Positions 34,101 through 43,800 of a stretch of DNA of 64,000 nucleotides are shown one piece after another (the stretch's first letter is position 1; each line of letters begins with the position of its first letter). The notes under the pieces were generated by a model. The model searched no databases. It was not told the DNA's origin and worked only from the letters and a program-made list of their open reading frames with translations. Origin of the DNA: Anaeramoeba flamelloides. Its lineage: Eukaryota > Metamonada > Anaeramoebidae. A program made the translations under genes and the position numbers. The stretch covers positions 4,297,501 to 4,361,500 of the forward strand of contig JANTQA010000063.1 of the NCBI GenBank assembly GCA_027625915.1, read 5' to 3'.

Positions 34101-36761
34101 GAAAAGATCTTTTTAAAATTAAATCAAGAAAAAAATAAAACAATTATTCAGCCAATAATAATGTACGATTCCTTTGGGAAAAAAATACAATTACAGCAAA
34201 CTATTAAGAAAAATAATAACGGTTCGTGGTTAATTTCAATTTATTGTAAATATTGGATCATCAACAAAACTAGTTATTCATTACTTTATAAAAGTTCACA
34301 GGCTAATAATTTATTTGCTGGGCAAATTGAGGAAAAGAAAAAAAATACAAATAATGAAAAAGAAGGGGGTTTAAAAGAGGAGAATCAGAATGGTATATTT
34401 CTTTTTAGTGAAAAATCCTTACAAATAAAAATTAATGGCGTTAAAAAATTTTCGAATAGTGTGAAACTAGAATCATTGCTGTCTAAAAAATTATTTTATA
34501 TTAAAGATGAAAATCCTTATCATTATGAATTAGCTTTAAATGTTAAATCGGGCCCTGGTAAATTCCATCCAATTAAAATTTGGGAAATTTCTTCAAGAAC
34601 TTGGATAACTAACCAAACAAAATTAATTTTAATTATTAGACAAACTTTTAATATTTTGAATAAAGAAAGTAGCAATAACAATTATGCTTATGGCGATGAA
34701 ATCAGAATAAACCCTGGCGAAACTATGCCATATTATCGCTGGAATATGAATTTAGATCCTAAAATATTGTCCATCAATTTTATAAATGAAAATAAAAAGG
34801 ATAATGGTGATGATAAAAACGACTTGTCCGTCGCCAGAGAAGGAGGGAAGGGGAAGAGAGGGGAAGGGGAAGGGGAAAATAAGGGAAATAAAAATGATAA
34901 AAAATCCAATAATAATTACCTTTTCAAGTGGAGTAGTGGGTTTTACTTGAATAAAATCGGTGAAGAAATAGTTACTTTAAATTCGGTTCATAATAATAAT
35001 GATGATGATGATGATGATGATGACGATCAAAAATTTTATCCAAGAATACATATTTATACTGAAAATAATCATAATTTTGTAATTATTAAACCAGAAAATT
35101 TAAAATATCCTTTATATACTTTAAATAATAAAAGCAAATATCCATTTACCTTAAATCAATATCAAACTAAACAAAAAATAATTTTAAAACCCAACCAAAG
35201 GGTTCCATTTTATTGGCCAGAGCCTACAATACCAAAAAAATTGCAAATAGCATTAAATAGAAAAAATTTAGAAAAAAGGATCATTAAAATTGATACATTA
35301 GGCAAAAATTACGAAATTGATTTCTCTAATAATTATATTATCCACTATAATATTGATTCAAATGGGCCAACAAAGGTAATTACTTTTCAAAATAAATTAA
35401 GGGGTAAAAGTAAAAGTAAAAGCACAGATAAGCAATTAGAAAGAATTGAAAATGAAAGAAAGGAAAGTAAAAGTAAAGAAAAAAAAATATTTGAATTCAA
35501 ATTATCTTTCCCAAAAATAGGTATTTCGACAATCAATATTAAGCCAACTGAAGTATTCTTCATTTATATTCAAGATTTCCAAATATTTTTAACAAACACA
35601 ACAAAAAACCAATATGTTAATGGTAATATTCGTCATATTCAGATCGATAATCAATTATTAAATGCAAATAAAATTAATATATTATTACAGAAAGAAATAA
35701 TGAAAAAATCAAATAAAAAAAAAAAAAATAAAAATAAAAATAAAAAGCAAAATGATCAAAATAAAATATCCAATATTTTTTCCTTTAATCTAATTAGAAA
35801 TTACCAATTTGAAAATTTAGACTTTTATAAATTAATTCAAGTCAATCTTCAGCCTTTATTTTTACGATTAGAAGATACCGTTATGAAACAATTTAATTCT
35901 TTAATCCAAAATTCAAAAATTTCAAAAAAAATCCGCTCGAATATTGAGAACATTCAAATTAATTTAAACGAACTAAATAAACCAAATTCTTTCATAAACG
36001 ATCTCAAGAGTGGTGGTATTGATATGTGTCGTGGTGGTGGTGGTGGTGGTGATGATGATAACGAGAATGTTGATGAAGGGGGTGAAGTGGAGGAAGATAA
36101 AGAAAAAATGATTCGTTATTTTGAAAAATTTGAAATTTCCCCAATATCAATAGATTTAAATTTGCAAAATATTACAACAATGTTTCCTCAATTGGGATTG
36201 AATTCGTTTTCTGGTACTGTAAAATTAAATAAATATGTTCATCAAAATTCCTTATTAAATTTTAATTTTTTGAAAAATGAAATGAAACACTTTTATACTT
36301 CAAAATTAATACAAGCAATTGGGAAGGCAGTCTTAGAAAATTTTTCATCTCGCAAAATTTCAAAAATTTTCAGTTCAAATGGCGTTGAATATAGAGTCAG
36401 ATTTCCTAGATATTTTGAAAACAGGAAAATAATTATACCTTATAATCACCAATTATCTTTAGGTAACTATTTATTAAGAAAATTGAATCATAATAATGAT
36501 ATTTGCTTGAATCTTTCACTATTAAACGGTCAAAAGGGTTATATTTTAGTTTCCAATAGTCATTTGTTCAGGATCGAAAAAATTTCGAATAATTTTGTTC
36601 CCAAAGTTTCTGAAAAATTTAAAATAAATATTGTGAAAGGCATAAAAATCATTAATGAAGGCGTGTTAGTGAAAGTAATTGATTCTTGGTTTGCCCTGAA
36701 AACTAATTCAATTGATGAATCGTTGAAATTAATCGAAAAAATTAATCAGTATATTATGTAA
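25110..36761 (+). CDS. VPS13: VPS13-family bridge-like lipid transfer protein
   Basis: One uninterrupted exon of 3883 codons. VPS13 proteins form rod-shaped hydrophobic grooves that move lipids between membranes at contact sites. The N-terminus (MLEKIVTLFLQKYIGDFLEL, then RIDLKDLKPK) is the chorein domain, residues 1 to about 115. The VAB/SHR-BD adaptor region starts near residue 2706 (SPYWIQNLTG) and includes repeated beta modules such as GSWLISIYCKYWIINKT and HPIKIWEISSRTWITN. The C-terminal part (about 3664-3883) has VEYRVRFPRY and IPYNHQLSLGNYLL, the conserved segment before the PH-like end, but the amphipathic ATG2_C-type helix region that normally precedes it seems absent. Long low-complexity inserts occur at about residues 237-510, 830-1000, 2030-2180 (Lys/Glu/Asn repeats) and 2637-2684 (Asn-rich), with an Asp run near 3297. 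The start is the first ATG, and the first residues are canonical. Confidence 0.95.
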   Translation: MLEKIVTLFLQKYIGDFLELSKTQLKFGVIRGRIDLKDLKPKLGNLDFFGLPIKVIYESIEHLRFNVPYNHLKTKPTVLEISGVHILFNLLVDKEQKSWEEREQISFKRKQSQIKKWEKQQTKSGRIPSANSKENSALASETQDNLLTKIATNIIIKITDVHLRCESKLGNTPFAFGCLLHKIILHPANDKWEKVFIKTKLDYWNKMVEFIGLGFYLDLGVRPTKEKYYSYVMSREFKKMKNNQSQTKNETKTKTKNETKTKTKPKPKSIPRKKKEPNPKNENEKKEKERARRTKDHSIIKKKNDEKKKNKPKEKRTKERDIGKEEKKGHEDKNQKSKPKEENEKEKKQKKVQSVKKENEKEREKRNQQENQKSNPKPKSKEKEKEKEKTSQKRKGKGKGNEKESETKSKEREKEKSETKENEKKKENQEKKIENSKSKSQEKEREKRNQQENQKSNPKPKSKENNEKEKTSNEKENTSNEKEKTTKPIEKTEKKKYNRKTKRKSKRNYIFQPCDLSVRGRFELKDIIKLTKHKPMRPKLEFMVLFEKISLCLTKKQYHFLYKSLSVLEMYFIREKYFVYKPPLRFKTLILKEQREKCSVDWWKFAFRCIRGELEKKREEEANSRKSNQKLQDLSIEKDQLLILNTFEKITYMKLYKKQLKVGSKTWLKPKYKIERDQLLEFEKRIPLRIIIFLRHQSRKEINLQRSEKKKKKKEKIKKIANKLAIPKRKWKEKKLKKKQLQLNTNDNLLTTHDQDKFNNIDEKEENQERESKSKISFKKGGKKFMSKIGSKTKSLMKNDSQIIKKKIKKFGTKKRFKPKISFKRNKTKNLKNDEKDNKLEKENENGNKNENDKENENDNDHKSFTDFEDITDGNITDSENIIIATDHEDEKSSFNSNQEYSDNSSINNQIQNIKFVAENENENENENEENKDKKEVDMGTETEDENEAEVVKDEKNEKENIKGEETITNLIGHENENENQNENKNENENGNEMRLNDTKKEKLLLNYAIEINILEQEEKFFQEYQEYRSTIDLSKLTLPNDYNFALITLELKTLSFQLIEKTTIAEFNVFGISSSTQLRQSSKFEEFSIKSFEILDCSTENTKFRHIAKLLNSENLSQKPFFLSRFEVDPPILPYDYDLNIIVEPVQFVFSAPLLNRLINFFDLLSPKNVRTQLQDRFQKISAKEKDKMAEILKNNQSINVFLHLKAPLILIPSEMTNQNSESLLIDFGKIAVYSDHSKNTPHSSSLTTTNNNINNNNNNENIDKNLNEKQLTFEKYQIEITDIYSLIFPKGELSRKATQKTDYLINKFNTNILIKMILTEFDQTQIQSNGNINNFELDLSSQKFDILTSLLTKILFDKYGFYQLYINSKKINNLKNQELRFKQKAELKKRKFNEIKKQFDSKMKKGDEKKYLQTANFLFNFLISNININVSLIEKNNPLICNKIAIIKLINANISQVIYPFKQLLEITIDQLMIEDCWNIKSNSYKYLFNSLDLNYNDENNYIGIENEKQKEKLINLENNFNNNNNNKNKNENENEKQKKKLKENENNFNNNNNKKENKNNQIKINLEIVDKLSPEFKKIENNFEIIFPKLFFFLKQESIVALLTFIQEFGLNDNIDEKKKLEDKPIIANENLNNKELLFKGNDYNLQNIENGEKKQLNQSYQIKIKFEDISICLIKKEKSFSKIKLDNIYLHLLYFNKENYEFNNFINFINISYLNKNNYQIVNSESKFFNLEIHSIKKNNEMPIQNMILKVNGIKFLFLNEFFKTVIHYFNKINNSFNYNKNNKKNDDLNQIKESKNLIQNHNLNLSINDIDLVIPKDLSLTSGTKLGFKLFEIKKESKNILYGELKDLRFLTYWKQNEQILYPLDLNFQLINFNELNFNINDIKIKLNQKQGILIMNIIENNYFLKTEGNNEIKKYDNQKIITNKSNQEVGIKKTNEVIKTLAFKGAINKIIINLEKSPQDFFNEDLINKDQKLINNNSIFFQLIIDKINLMAQIEHSKTMKLELNIDLITGYDQRFNLNRKILFLIPQNRSIEFENGIKKENEKKKKKENENRKKNENRKENENKKKNENENRKENENKKENENENENENNYENKNKNENENKNKNKNRKKNENENKKENKNENKNENENKNKNQNKNKNKNENENENENENENINKNENENENENKNQSKGHLNLIMNHEIDEEVQLQLNLEPTRLITFLDLLLDIWFFFIPTIFDPFVPQVIPYFQFGMKSPCLEICIVEDLHNSQVAELNGIDSIVVKTSLDLLCDFWLPKWIIHLGLNPIEVFKTKIGKQFLCFNNVQPIVFPTNFELIFNFEEIKGTNFFNIDTKINLKKLIMNLSFHNLLYFKQLLDCNLIIINNQLNKFNLNQIKNNKNINSMETKKEERNCNNESEEVVDICEDGREEKQGEGEKRKKRERKKKETILKKEISLKNYSLEQKLILIWSRQLFEFQNKTKLNKIKKEIQYYESVCLNIENINLILIDDNFNKEIQAYPLCKFIFSNVKLETGGLYSFIFLIIDELKKINFQDEDLVLYSNLTKPLEKYFLNKLKINLNFSLKAEYLNLHLSVWEPFIESLNFQILGQNNKSGAFNLSLIEKDELRLNISEPFLLSFFKMKKIYSNWKNEKRQNINNTDNNNNHHNNNNNFNSNNNDNIDSNDNNNKQNNNNNNKYLEKEITNDKNIDQKIKINKQKTKKKQEFSPYWIQNLTGLTITYYLNNINPRFEKLKTSELKKINIKNPLSEEKILRSLGNNQHDFLIFYFNKSPKNTFQIDLNELKNTVFSTDDLYRNTKILCRIEMIEGSKRLIISSPIKILNKTNYPILIYSHFKKKQIFLSKLKEFEEVSIPIKYCRKGRIDVTQIIGGITYEKQVLLNIRKPPIGKGILIFKTKPLESKQNKNDNKQIKQSKIIVSSKSIDGFYCYKLLPFITFQNLLPAKARYTLIPKRLLSFQFTLESGEERQIPEFPENIQTELNLILENDKTPFFSKYKGNEKIFLKLNQEKNKTIIQPIIMYDSFGKKIQLQQTIKKNNNGSWLISIYCKYWIINKTSYSLLYKSSQANNLFAGQIEEKKKNTNNEKEGGLKEENQNGIFLFSEKSLQIKINGVKKFSNSVKLESLLSKKLFYIKDENPYHYELALNVKSGPGKFHPIKIWEISSRTWITNQTKLILIIRQTFNILNKESSNNNYAYGDEIRINPGETMPYYRWNMNLDPKILSINFINENKKDNGDDKNDLSVAREGGKGKRGEGEGENKGNKNDKKSNNNYLFKWSSGFYLNKIGEEIVTLNSVHNNNDDDDDDDDDQKFYPRIHIYTENNHNFVIIKPENLKYPLYTLNNKSKYPFTLNQYQTKQKIILKPNQRVPFYWPEPTIPKKLQIALNRKNLEKRIIKIDTLGKNYEIDFSNNYIIHYNIDSNGPTKVITFQNKLRGKSKSKSTDKQLERIENERKESKSKEKKIFEFKLSFPKIGISTINIKPTEVFFIYIQDFQIFLTNTTKNQYVNGNIRHIQIDNQLLNANKINILLQKEIMKKSNKKKKNKNKNKKQNDQNKISNIFSFNLIRNYQFENLDFYKLIQVNLQPLFLRLEDTVMKQFNSLIQNSKISKKIRSNIENIQINLNELNKPNSFINDLKSGGIDMCRGGGGGGDDDNENVDEGGEVEEDKEKMIRYFEKFEISPISIDLNLQNITTMFPQLGLNSFSGTVKLNKYVHQNSLLNFNFLKNEMKHFYTSKLIQAIGKAVLENFSSRKISKIFSSNGVEYRVRFPRYFENRKIIIPYNHQLSLGNYLLRKLNHNNDICLNLSLLNGQKGYILVSNSHLFRIEKISNNFVPKVSEKFKINIVKGIKIINEGVLVKVIDSWFALKTNSIDESLKLIEKINQYIM
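31230..31640 (+). repeat. Degenerate AAAATGAA/AAAATAAA hexamer tract in VPS13
   Basis: About 410 bases of tandemly varied AAAATGAAAAT/AAAATAAAAAC units encoding Lys-Asn-Glu repeats in frame. Similar but separate tracts occupy about 25830-26640 and 27600-28090. All keep the VPS13 frame, so they are tolerated coding expansions. The mirror poly-Phe/Ile frames on the other strand are shadows. Confidence 0.85.
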
Positions 36762-38564
36762 TTATCTTGTTGCTTATTAATTAATTAATTAATTGCTATT
36801 GTATTAATAAAGAATTCAAATATCACTTTTTGATATTTTGCTTTTAATTTTTATAATCTCTTATTTATTTTAATTTTTTTTTTTTTTTTTTTTTGATTTT
36901 TATTTTTTGATTTCCTTGTTTTCTTGTTTAGAGTTATATAAAAAAAATTATGTTTTGATGAATACCTATAATTTCATTTCATCAAAACATTAAATCTTAT
37001 CTAATTTTATCTTGCTGTTTGAATAACTATAAAAAATGAAGTTGTGGTATGCCTAAAAAGTCATCTATTGGATTTAGAAACTTTTATAAAAAGTTGAAGA
37101 TTATTTATTCATCATCTTAAAGAAAACTAGAGTCATGGCTGTTATATTTCTCTCGGGTATATATAATGATCTAGTATATCATATTTTTCCTTTCTTTTTA
37201 TTATTTTTAATTAAAAAAATAGATTGTAAGGTATTTCCAAAAAAGTGTGAGAATTTTTTTTTACATTTCTGAAAAAATCATGTTTGTTAGTGGAGGTATT
37301 CGTTAATTGGCAATACCAAATTAAGTTTAATATTTATACTGATTGAATCAATGTCTTGGGTATTTATTTCAAAATACATTGAGATGAAATATTTCCAAAT
37401 AATGAAAGAAAAAAAATAACACTTTCTTTTGGTGAAAACGATGTACGATCAATTTCAATAAAAAACTGAAAATGTAGAAAGGGTACAATTGATTTTTTAA
37501 ACAATCAAACACTGTAATATGTTTTCAATTCTATTTGAAAATTTGTTGAGATTAAACAACACATGAAAACGATTTTTTTGATCAAAAATAACATAATTAA
37601 CAATTTTCACGTATAAAAAATATCAGATAAAATCAAGATCAAAAAATTTAATATCTTTTCATTATGTAATACAATATTAAGAAATAAATTGAATTATTCT
37701 CAAGAATCGATTAATGGTATTTAATAATTTTGGATATTTAAATACTTTTTCGAAGATCGAGTTGAATCAATATATTAGAAAATAAATTTACCACGCTTTT
37801 TTGGAAATAGCTTAATTTGTGATATCGATTTATTTTTTGCTCTTTTTTGTGTAATGCATTGGCTTAAAGTCTAATAATAAATGAAAGGAGTTTTATAGGA
37901 TTTTTAATAAAAAAAAAAAAAGATAACCAGTCCAAGTTTTAACACTACTTAGAATTTCAAAAATAAGTAGAAAATATGTGTACAAAAAAATTATAAATTT
38001 AGGGTTGATTCGTTTTGGTGACTAATAAAATCTTGAAATCGAAAAAAAAAATTCTTGTAATTTTAAAGAGTTCTCTATTACCAATTAAAAATTAATCAAC
38101 ATCTGATTTACAATCGATCTCCAAAAATCAACAATGAAAAAACAGGATATTTTTAGAGAAAAATTACCTAAATGATAAACTCAATTTTGAATTTGTATTA
38201 AATGAATTTTAATTTTGAATTTAAAAGTGTTAGTTTCGACGTGTATCTCTTTGGTGTTTTTTGAGATCTCTTAGATTCTTTTCATTTTTAACTATTTCTC
38301 AAATGAGTTACTTTTTATCTAAAAGAATATTACAAAATACTTACTCTGTAAATATTTACAGGGTTAAAAAAATTACCACAAATTAGATTAAATCGATTTA
38401 AATAGATTTTGTACTAAATGAAAGCAATTTGTTTTAAATTGAAGGGATTCAACTCTTTGGATATATTCAATAAGAAACAATTCTTTTTTTTTAAATTTGA
38501 TTTTTTAAAAGTGAGTATTCTTTGAAAACTTTTTTTGTTAATGATATCTTTTACAAATTAATAG
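36762..38564. other. Gene-free DNA downstream of VPS13
   Basis: About 1.8 kb of A+T-rich sequence after the VPS13 stop codon. TTAATTAATTAATTAA follows the stop and a long T-run near 36870 could lie in the 3' end of the transcript. I see no gene. Confidence 0.6.
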
Positions 38565-40041
38565 AGGTTTTGATAATAACTTATATAAAATGACCATAAT
38601 CTGAAAAAATTATCAAATCGCGAAAAATCATAAAATGACTATATTCCTATTTATCGCGAAAAAAAGTAAAATTATTTTTTTTAGAATCATCTAAAAAAAA
38701 TCTCTTGACTTTTACAAATCTTCTGCCTATTTACCACTCTTTTCCCCTTTAAAAATATTAGTATAATGTTTAAAAGGGTTTTAAAGTGTCTTCAAGTATT
38801 TGAAAGTTTATGAAAAACAGAAATATTTATAAAAGTACATTCGATTTTTTGTAGTTGAAAAAAAAATGATTTTCTTTTCATTTTTTTTTAAAGCAAAAAA
38901 GTAAAATATCCAAAGAATTTTATGATCAAACTAATAATCATCTATTTCAACAATATAAACTCCATTTCAAAATCATTACCCTATTAAAAATCTAATTTTG
39001 AAAATAAATATTAGTACAAATTGAAATTATCTATTATAATAAAAAAATTACTATTTTAATATTTAGTTCTATACACTATAAATTATTTGTTTTTCATTAT
39101 TAAAATAAAATAATAAAAAGTTAATAAAAAATAAATAAAGGGAATATACCAAAATAAATTGGGCCATTTATTATGAAATTCAGTTTATTTGGGTTTACAA
39201 AAATAAAATAGATGTTTACATTTAAAATGGAATTATTACCTTCACAAGTTATAAAACCACAGAGAATAAAGAGTAATTTAACTTCTTATTGGTGATCGAT
39301 AAAACATAAAACCTCAAAGCTCTTGTTGTGTTTTCTGTCCAATACAGAGATACTCAAATAAGAAAAGATATGAAAAAATAGAAAACAAATCAACAAACAA
39401 TCTTAATAAATAATGGTTCGAGTGATAAGTTGTTTTGTAAAGCTTTGTAAAGTGATCAAACGCCTTTCAGTTTTCCTAGACCAAAGAAAAGATTTTATCC
39501 AAGGAACAAATTCTTTAATGAACAAGTGAAGTTTTGGTTGTTTTCAAAGCTTTTTTATTTAACACGATTTACAAGACCACCATCATTGACTGAGAAAATA
39601 TTTATTTGTCATTTTTATTATAAAGACTGATCTCAAGGATCGATAGATCTGTCAAACAAATCAAAAGAAAACACAAAAGATTCTTGATCTAATCCTTGAT
39701 TGAATTAAATATCATTTTTTTTTTTTTTTTTACAGAATAACATTTCTTTTCAAGATAGAAGATCTATTTTTTGATCCAATAAAATTTTACTTTTTAAAAA
39801 TATTGTATAATTAGTCTAAATGTCCATCAACTCTTATATTGAGATTATTTTGTATCGTAAGAATTAATTAATACATATCAACTTTTTTAGACAACAATTG
39901 TGATTTTTCAGAACAATAAACTTTATTTGTGATAATATCACAATGATAAGATATTGCAATTTTTTAAAATATCACGATTTGATAAAAATAATCACGATTT
40001 TCAAACACTTATTGTGACTTGGCAAAGATATCTTAAAATCC
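38565..40041. mobile_element. Non-coding DNA element with terminal and subterminal repeats, copy 2
   Basis: Same family and orientation as 14953-16213. The left end is AGAGGTTTTGATAATAAC and the right end GATATCTTAAAATCC is more worn. Subterminal ATCGCGA and AATCACGATTT motifs recur at both ends. It is longer than copy 1 because a Tc1-type MITE (38956-39187) has inserted into it. It has no coding content. Confidence 0.68.
38956..39187. mobile_element. Short Tc1-type MITE nested in the repeat element
   Basis: About 232 bases with ends TAAACTCCATTTCAAAATCA and, at the right, GGGCCATTTATTATGAAATT followed by CAGTTTA. These are the terminal repeats of the Tc1 family seen at 19969-20482 and 22307-24282. 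TA precedes the left end; the right flank is TT, so the duplication is decayed or the border is one step off. Copy 1 of the host repeat lacks this block, giving an empty-site comparison near 15385. Confidence 0.65.
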
Positions 40042-40165
40042 TTGAATATCCCTTTTTAATTTTTTTTTTTTTTTATTTGAATTTTGTCAATCAAAAGAAG
40101 GGTAATTTCACAATATCTTTTTGATTGTATAGCCACCTTTTAAGTATGAAGCAAATCTAAAGTAA

Positions 40166-40351
40166 ATGATGTTTATTTCCTCAAGAACGTCTTTTAAAGG
40201 CAAACCAGTCATTGGGTGTCTGGATGAAATTCACAGGAAGTTCGTCGGCCCTGAAATCCCATATTTTTCTCAAACATTTCAAAAAGATAAAAAAATCTTC
40301 AAAAAATCCCCTAAACGTGACGAGACACTTAAAAGATTCAAAATAGTTTGA
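40166..40351 (+). CDS. Possible short coding segment, unrecognised
   Basis: A 61-codon frame beginning MMFISSRTSFKGKPVIG and ending TLKRFKIV. Its codon and residue mix is more balanced than in chance frames here (GCLDEIHRKFVGPEIPYF). It may be an isolated exon, the terminal exon of a gene disrupted by the neighbouring repeat element, or an untranslated stretch ahead of SIN3. No family is recognised and no partner exon was found. Confidence 0.25.
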   Translation: MMFISSRTSFKGKPVIGCLDEIHRKFVGPEIPYFSQTFQKDKKIFKKSPKRDETLKRFKIV

Positions 40352-40813
40352 TTTTTTTTGAACAATAACTCTTTGTAAATAAAAATAAATCGTATCTAAT
40401 CAACCTTAATTTATTATTCTCTCATAATAAACAAACTTAAAGAATTAAACAACTTGAGAAAATGTATTTAAAAGTGATCAATTGTAATATATGTGATTTC
40501 AAGGTTGAAAAAGATATCCCTTTTAAAAAGATCTTGGAATTAATTTTTGCAAAGTAGAATAAAAAATAATCTTCTTGTCATCAAACAGTAGATATTTTTC
40601 AAATCAAAAACCTTATTAAAAGAAAAACAAAACCTGAAAATTCAAGCCAGAACAACAAAAAAAAAAAAATCGATAAAAAAATAATTCATTTTTTTAACAA
40701 TTTCACTTATTTTATATCCAATAATAAAACTAATTCTACATTTTCCTCAAAACGAATATCTGCATTCCTAAATTTTTTAGAGTCTTTTATATCCGATAAC
40801 AAACCATTTCTAC

Positions 40814-43800
40814 ATGACTGATCAACCAATTAATCTCTTAACGAGCCAAAGAATGTTAAATAATCAACTCCAGCCACCACAAAGAAACAGAAATCAACAA
40901 AGAGGCCAAATAAGCCAAACAAACAATCTTCCTGTTGTTGAAAAGCAACGTCTTGAAGGCCTTTCCATATATAGCAATAATATTAATCTGAATACAAAAG
41001 CAAATAACGAAGATAAAATCATTGGTCAAGATAACCCAAACGTTCTCCGGAACAAAAACAGGACAACTAACAGCCACAAAACTGTTCCTTTCTTCAAACC
41101 TTTTGACCAAACAAACAAAGATGCTTTTCAAAAAAACAATAATTTGAAAATTCACCAATCTTTTCCTCAAACAGATCCCAATTTATTACTTCAAAACAGC
41201 ATTAACAAAGAAACAAACAAGAACCAATCTAACCCACGGCCTATAGGGCAACCGAACCATAGTGCTTCTTGGAATATTGAAACTATTAATAATTTTCTTG
41301 AAACTGTAAGAAATAGATTGAAAAATAACCCAAGTAAGTGACTGACACAACAGTCAGTTGTTTTTTTTTTTTTTTTGAAAGTTTTCGATTTTGAAATTTT
41401 TTTCTTAAAAACAAGCAAAGCTTGCTAAATTTGGAATTTTATTGGAGGTGTATTTATTAACTCTACCATGCAAATTAATTCTCTGTTGTTTGGTTTCTTT
41501 TGCTGTGAGAAAAACATTTAGACTTTAACATTTTATTGAACAAACTTTTTCAACTCCGGTTTTAAACAAGTTTGAAAGTCTCAAAGATTTCAATAACTGA
41601 ACTTTCCATTTCAAAATTTTGAAATAATTTTTTGCCTTAATTTCGAAAATATGAAAGTGTTTAAAAGTAAACCAAAACTCTTTTTTCTTCTAATTCGAAA
41701 TTGGTGTCGTTTAACAACAGAACAGGTTTTTAAAAAAATGAAAAAAATATGTTTTTAATTTTTTCGAGTTTACCAACAAAGTTATTTTTATCAGAACCGT
41801 GAAAAAAAGGTTTTGAAAAAAGTGACCAAAATAGGTCAACAGAAGTTTGTTGTCTCTTTGAAAACTTTTTTGTCACACTTTTTCGAAAGACAACAAGCAA
41901 AAGCAAAAAAAAAAAGCTTAATTCTTTTCTTCTTATTTCTGATGGTGTGATCACTTTCAAAGAGTTAGAACAAGAAAAGAAGTTTACTTTCTTTTCAATT
42001 GTAAAAAATCGAAGTAATTTCTTCACAACAGACTTTTAAAAAATCATTTTTCATTTTCTTGATTCTTGATTCTTGATTCTTGATTCTTTTCTTATTTAAT
42101 TGTTTAAACCAGAGCATTAATTAGCGATGATTAAATTCTTCAAACAATTTCAAAAGCCCACTAATATGACTTCTTATTTTAAATACTCTTTCTTAAGGGA
42201 CTAGTAAAGTAAAAAAATCTTCAAGTAAATTTAATAGCCAATTCAAAAAAATTTACCAAATCTTTTAAATTGAAAAACAAAATAAAAGTCTACAATCTAA
42301 AATAAACAAACTTACTTTTAATGCTATTTTCAGAAATGGGTTATTGTTTTTGAAAAAAGTTTGATCCATTATTCTCATTTTTGAAAAGTTCAAAATTCAA
42401 CATATTTCTGAATTATTTCAAAAAAAATTATTTCCTTTGAAAGAAGATTGGAATCTTATTTTTTCTGTAAATGAAGTGTACAAAAATACACTTTAACAAT
42501 GGAAACTCACTAAGTTCTAAAATAGCCCAGTATAAAAAATCAACTTAATTTCAAAAAAATTACAATAATTATTTTAAACTTTTAAAAAATATAATTTTTT
42601 GATTCAAAGAACAGTTCAAATCTATTTTTTCATTTTATTGAATAAAAAAATACGAGAAAAAAAACCAAACAATCAAATTAACTCAAAAATTCTCCCAAAA
42701 AACTTTTTTAAAACCATGGAAAATTAAACTTATAATCACAAGAAATAATTTTTTAGTTTGATTGTTTATAATCAATAATTAATCACCCAATCTTGATTTT
42801 TTCAGTTGGTTATTAACAACAAAAAGATTAAATTTATCGATAGACTTTACAATTATTTCTCAATTTTTTAAAGATTTTCAAACAAATAAAATAATTCAAA
42901 TAAATAATTCTAATAAAAAAAAATAATTGATAGATATTATCAAATAACTGGTTTTAATACTAATAGTTCCTTGTTTATACTCTGAATATTTAAAAAAGAA
43001 TATTACATACTCTTAAAAATTTCAAGAAATTTAATTAATATTTGTGAATGTAATAAATGATCAATTTTTCTAGATCTTAAAATATTAATACCTCACTTTT
43101 TGCGCATGTGGTTTGATTTATTTTTATTGTAATTTTAAAATAAGATTAAAAGTTCAAGGTTATTTGTTAATACAGAATCAGAGAAATTACTAAAAGTGAG
43201 ATTTCTTTAAAATAAAACTCTTTTGCAAATTTTTCTTTTTCTAATTTGATCCGTAGAAATCCAAACCAAAAAAGGATCGGGATCTTATTAATGGAAATTT
43301 CATTGGGAAAAATGAACTTATTTTAAAAATGATAACTCGTTTCTCTCTAAAGTTGATAAATGAGGTTGCATATCAAGTTTAATCATATTCTTCAGTAAAT
43401 AATTACTCTATTACCTTTGGGAAAAAAAAAATAAAGAAGAGTTACTGGCCCCTTAAATTACAAAGGAAAAATATTTTCAGTTCATTTGATTATGAAATAT
43501 CTAAAAAACTGTGAGTGGTGTGGGATTATGGGTCAAAATATTGGGGAAATGTCTCCTTTATCTCTTGAGATCCAGAAGAACGATTAGATTTCAAATTTTT
43601 TGGAATTGGAGATTTTTTTAATCGAATTCCTTAAATATAAAGTTAATAGAGTTTTCCAAAACCTAACCTATTATTCTTCGTTCTAAGGCAAGTATTATCT
43701 CGTTTACAATAAAACCCTTTGAAGAAAACAATTCTTATCAAAAAGGGTTGGGTTTACGCTTACAATACCAACTTACAATTTTGAATCTGATCATGTAAAA

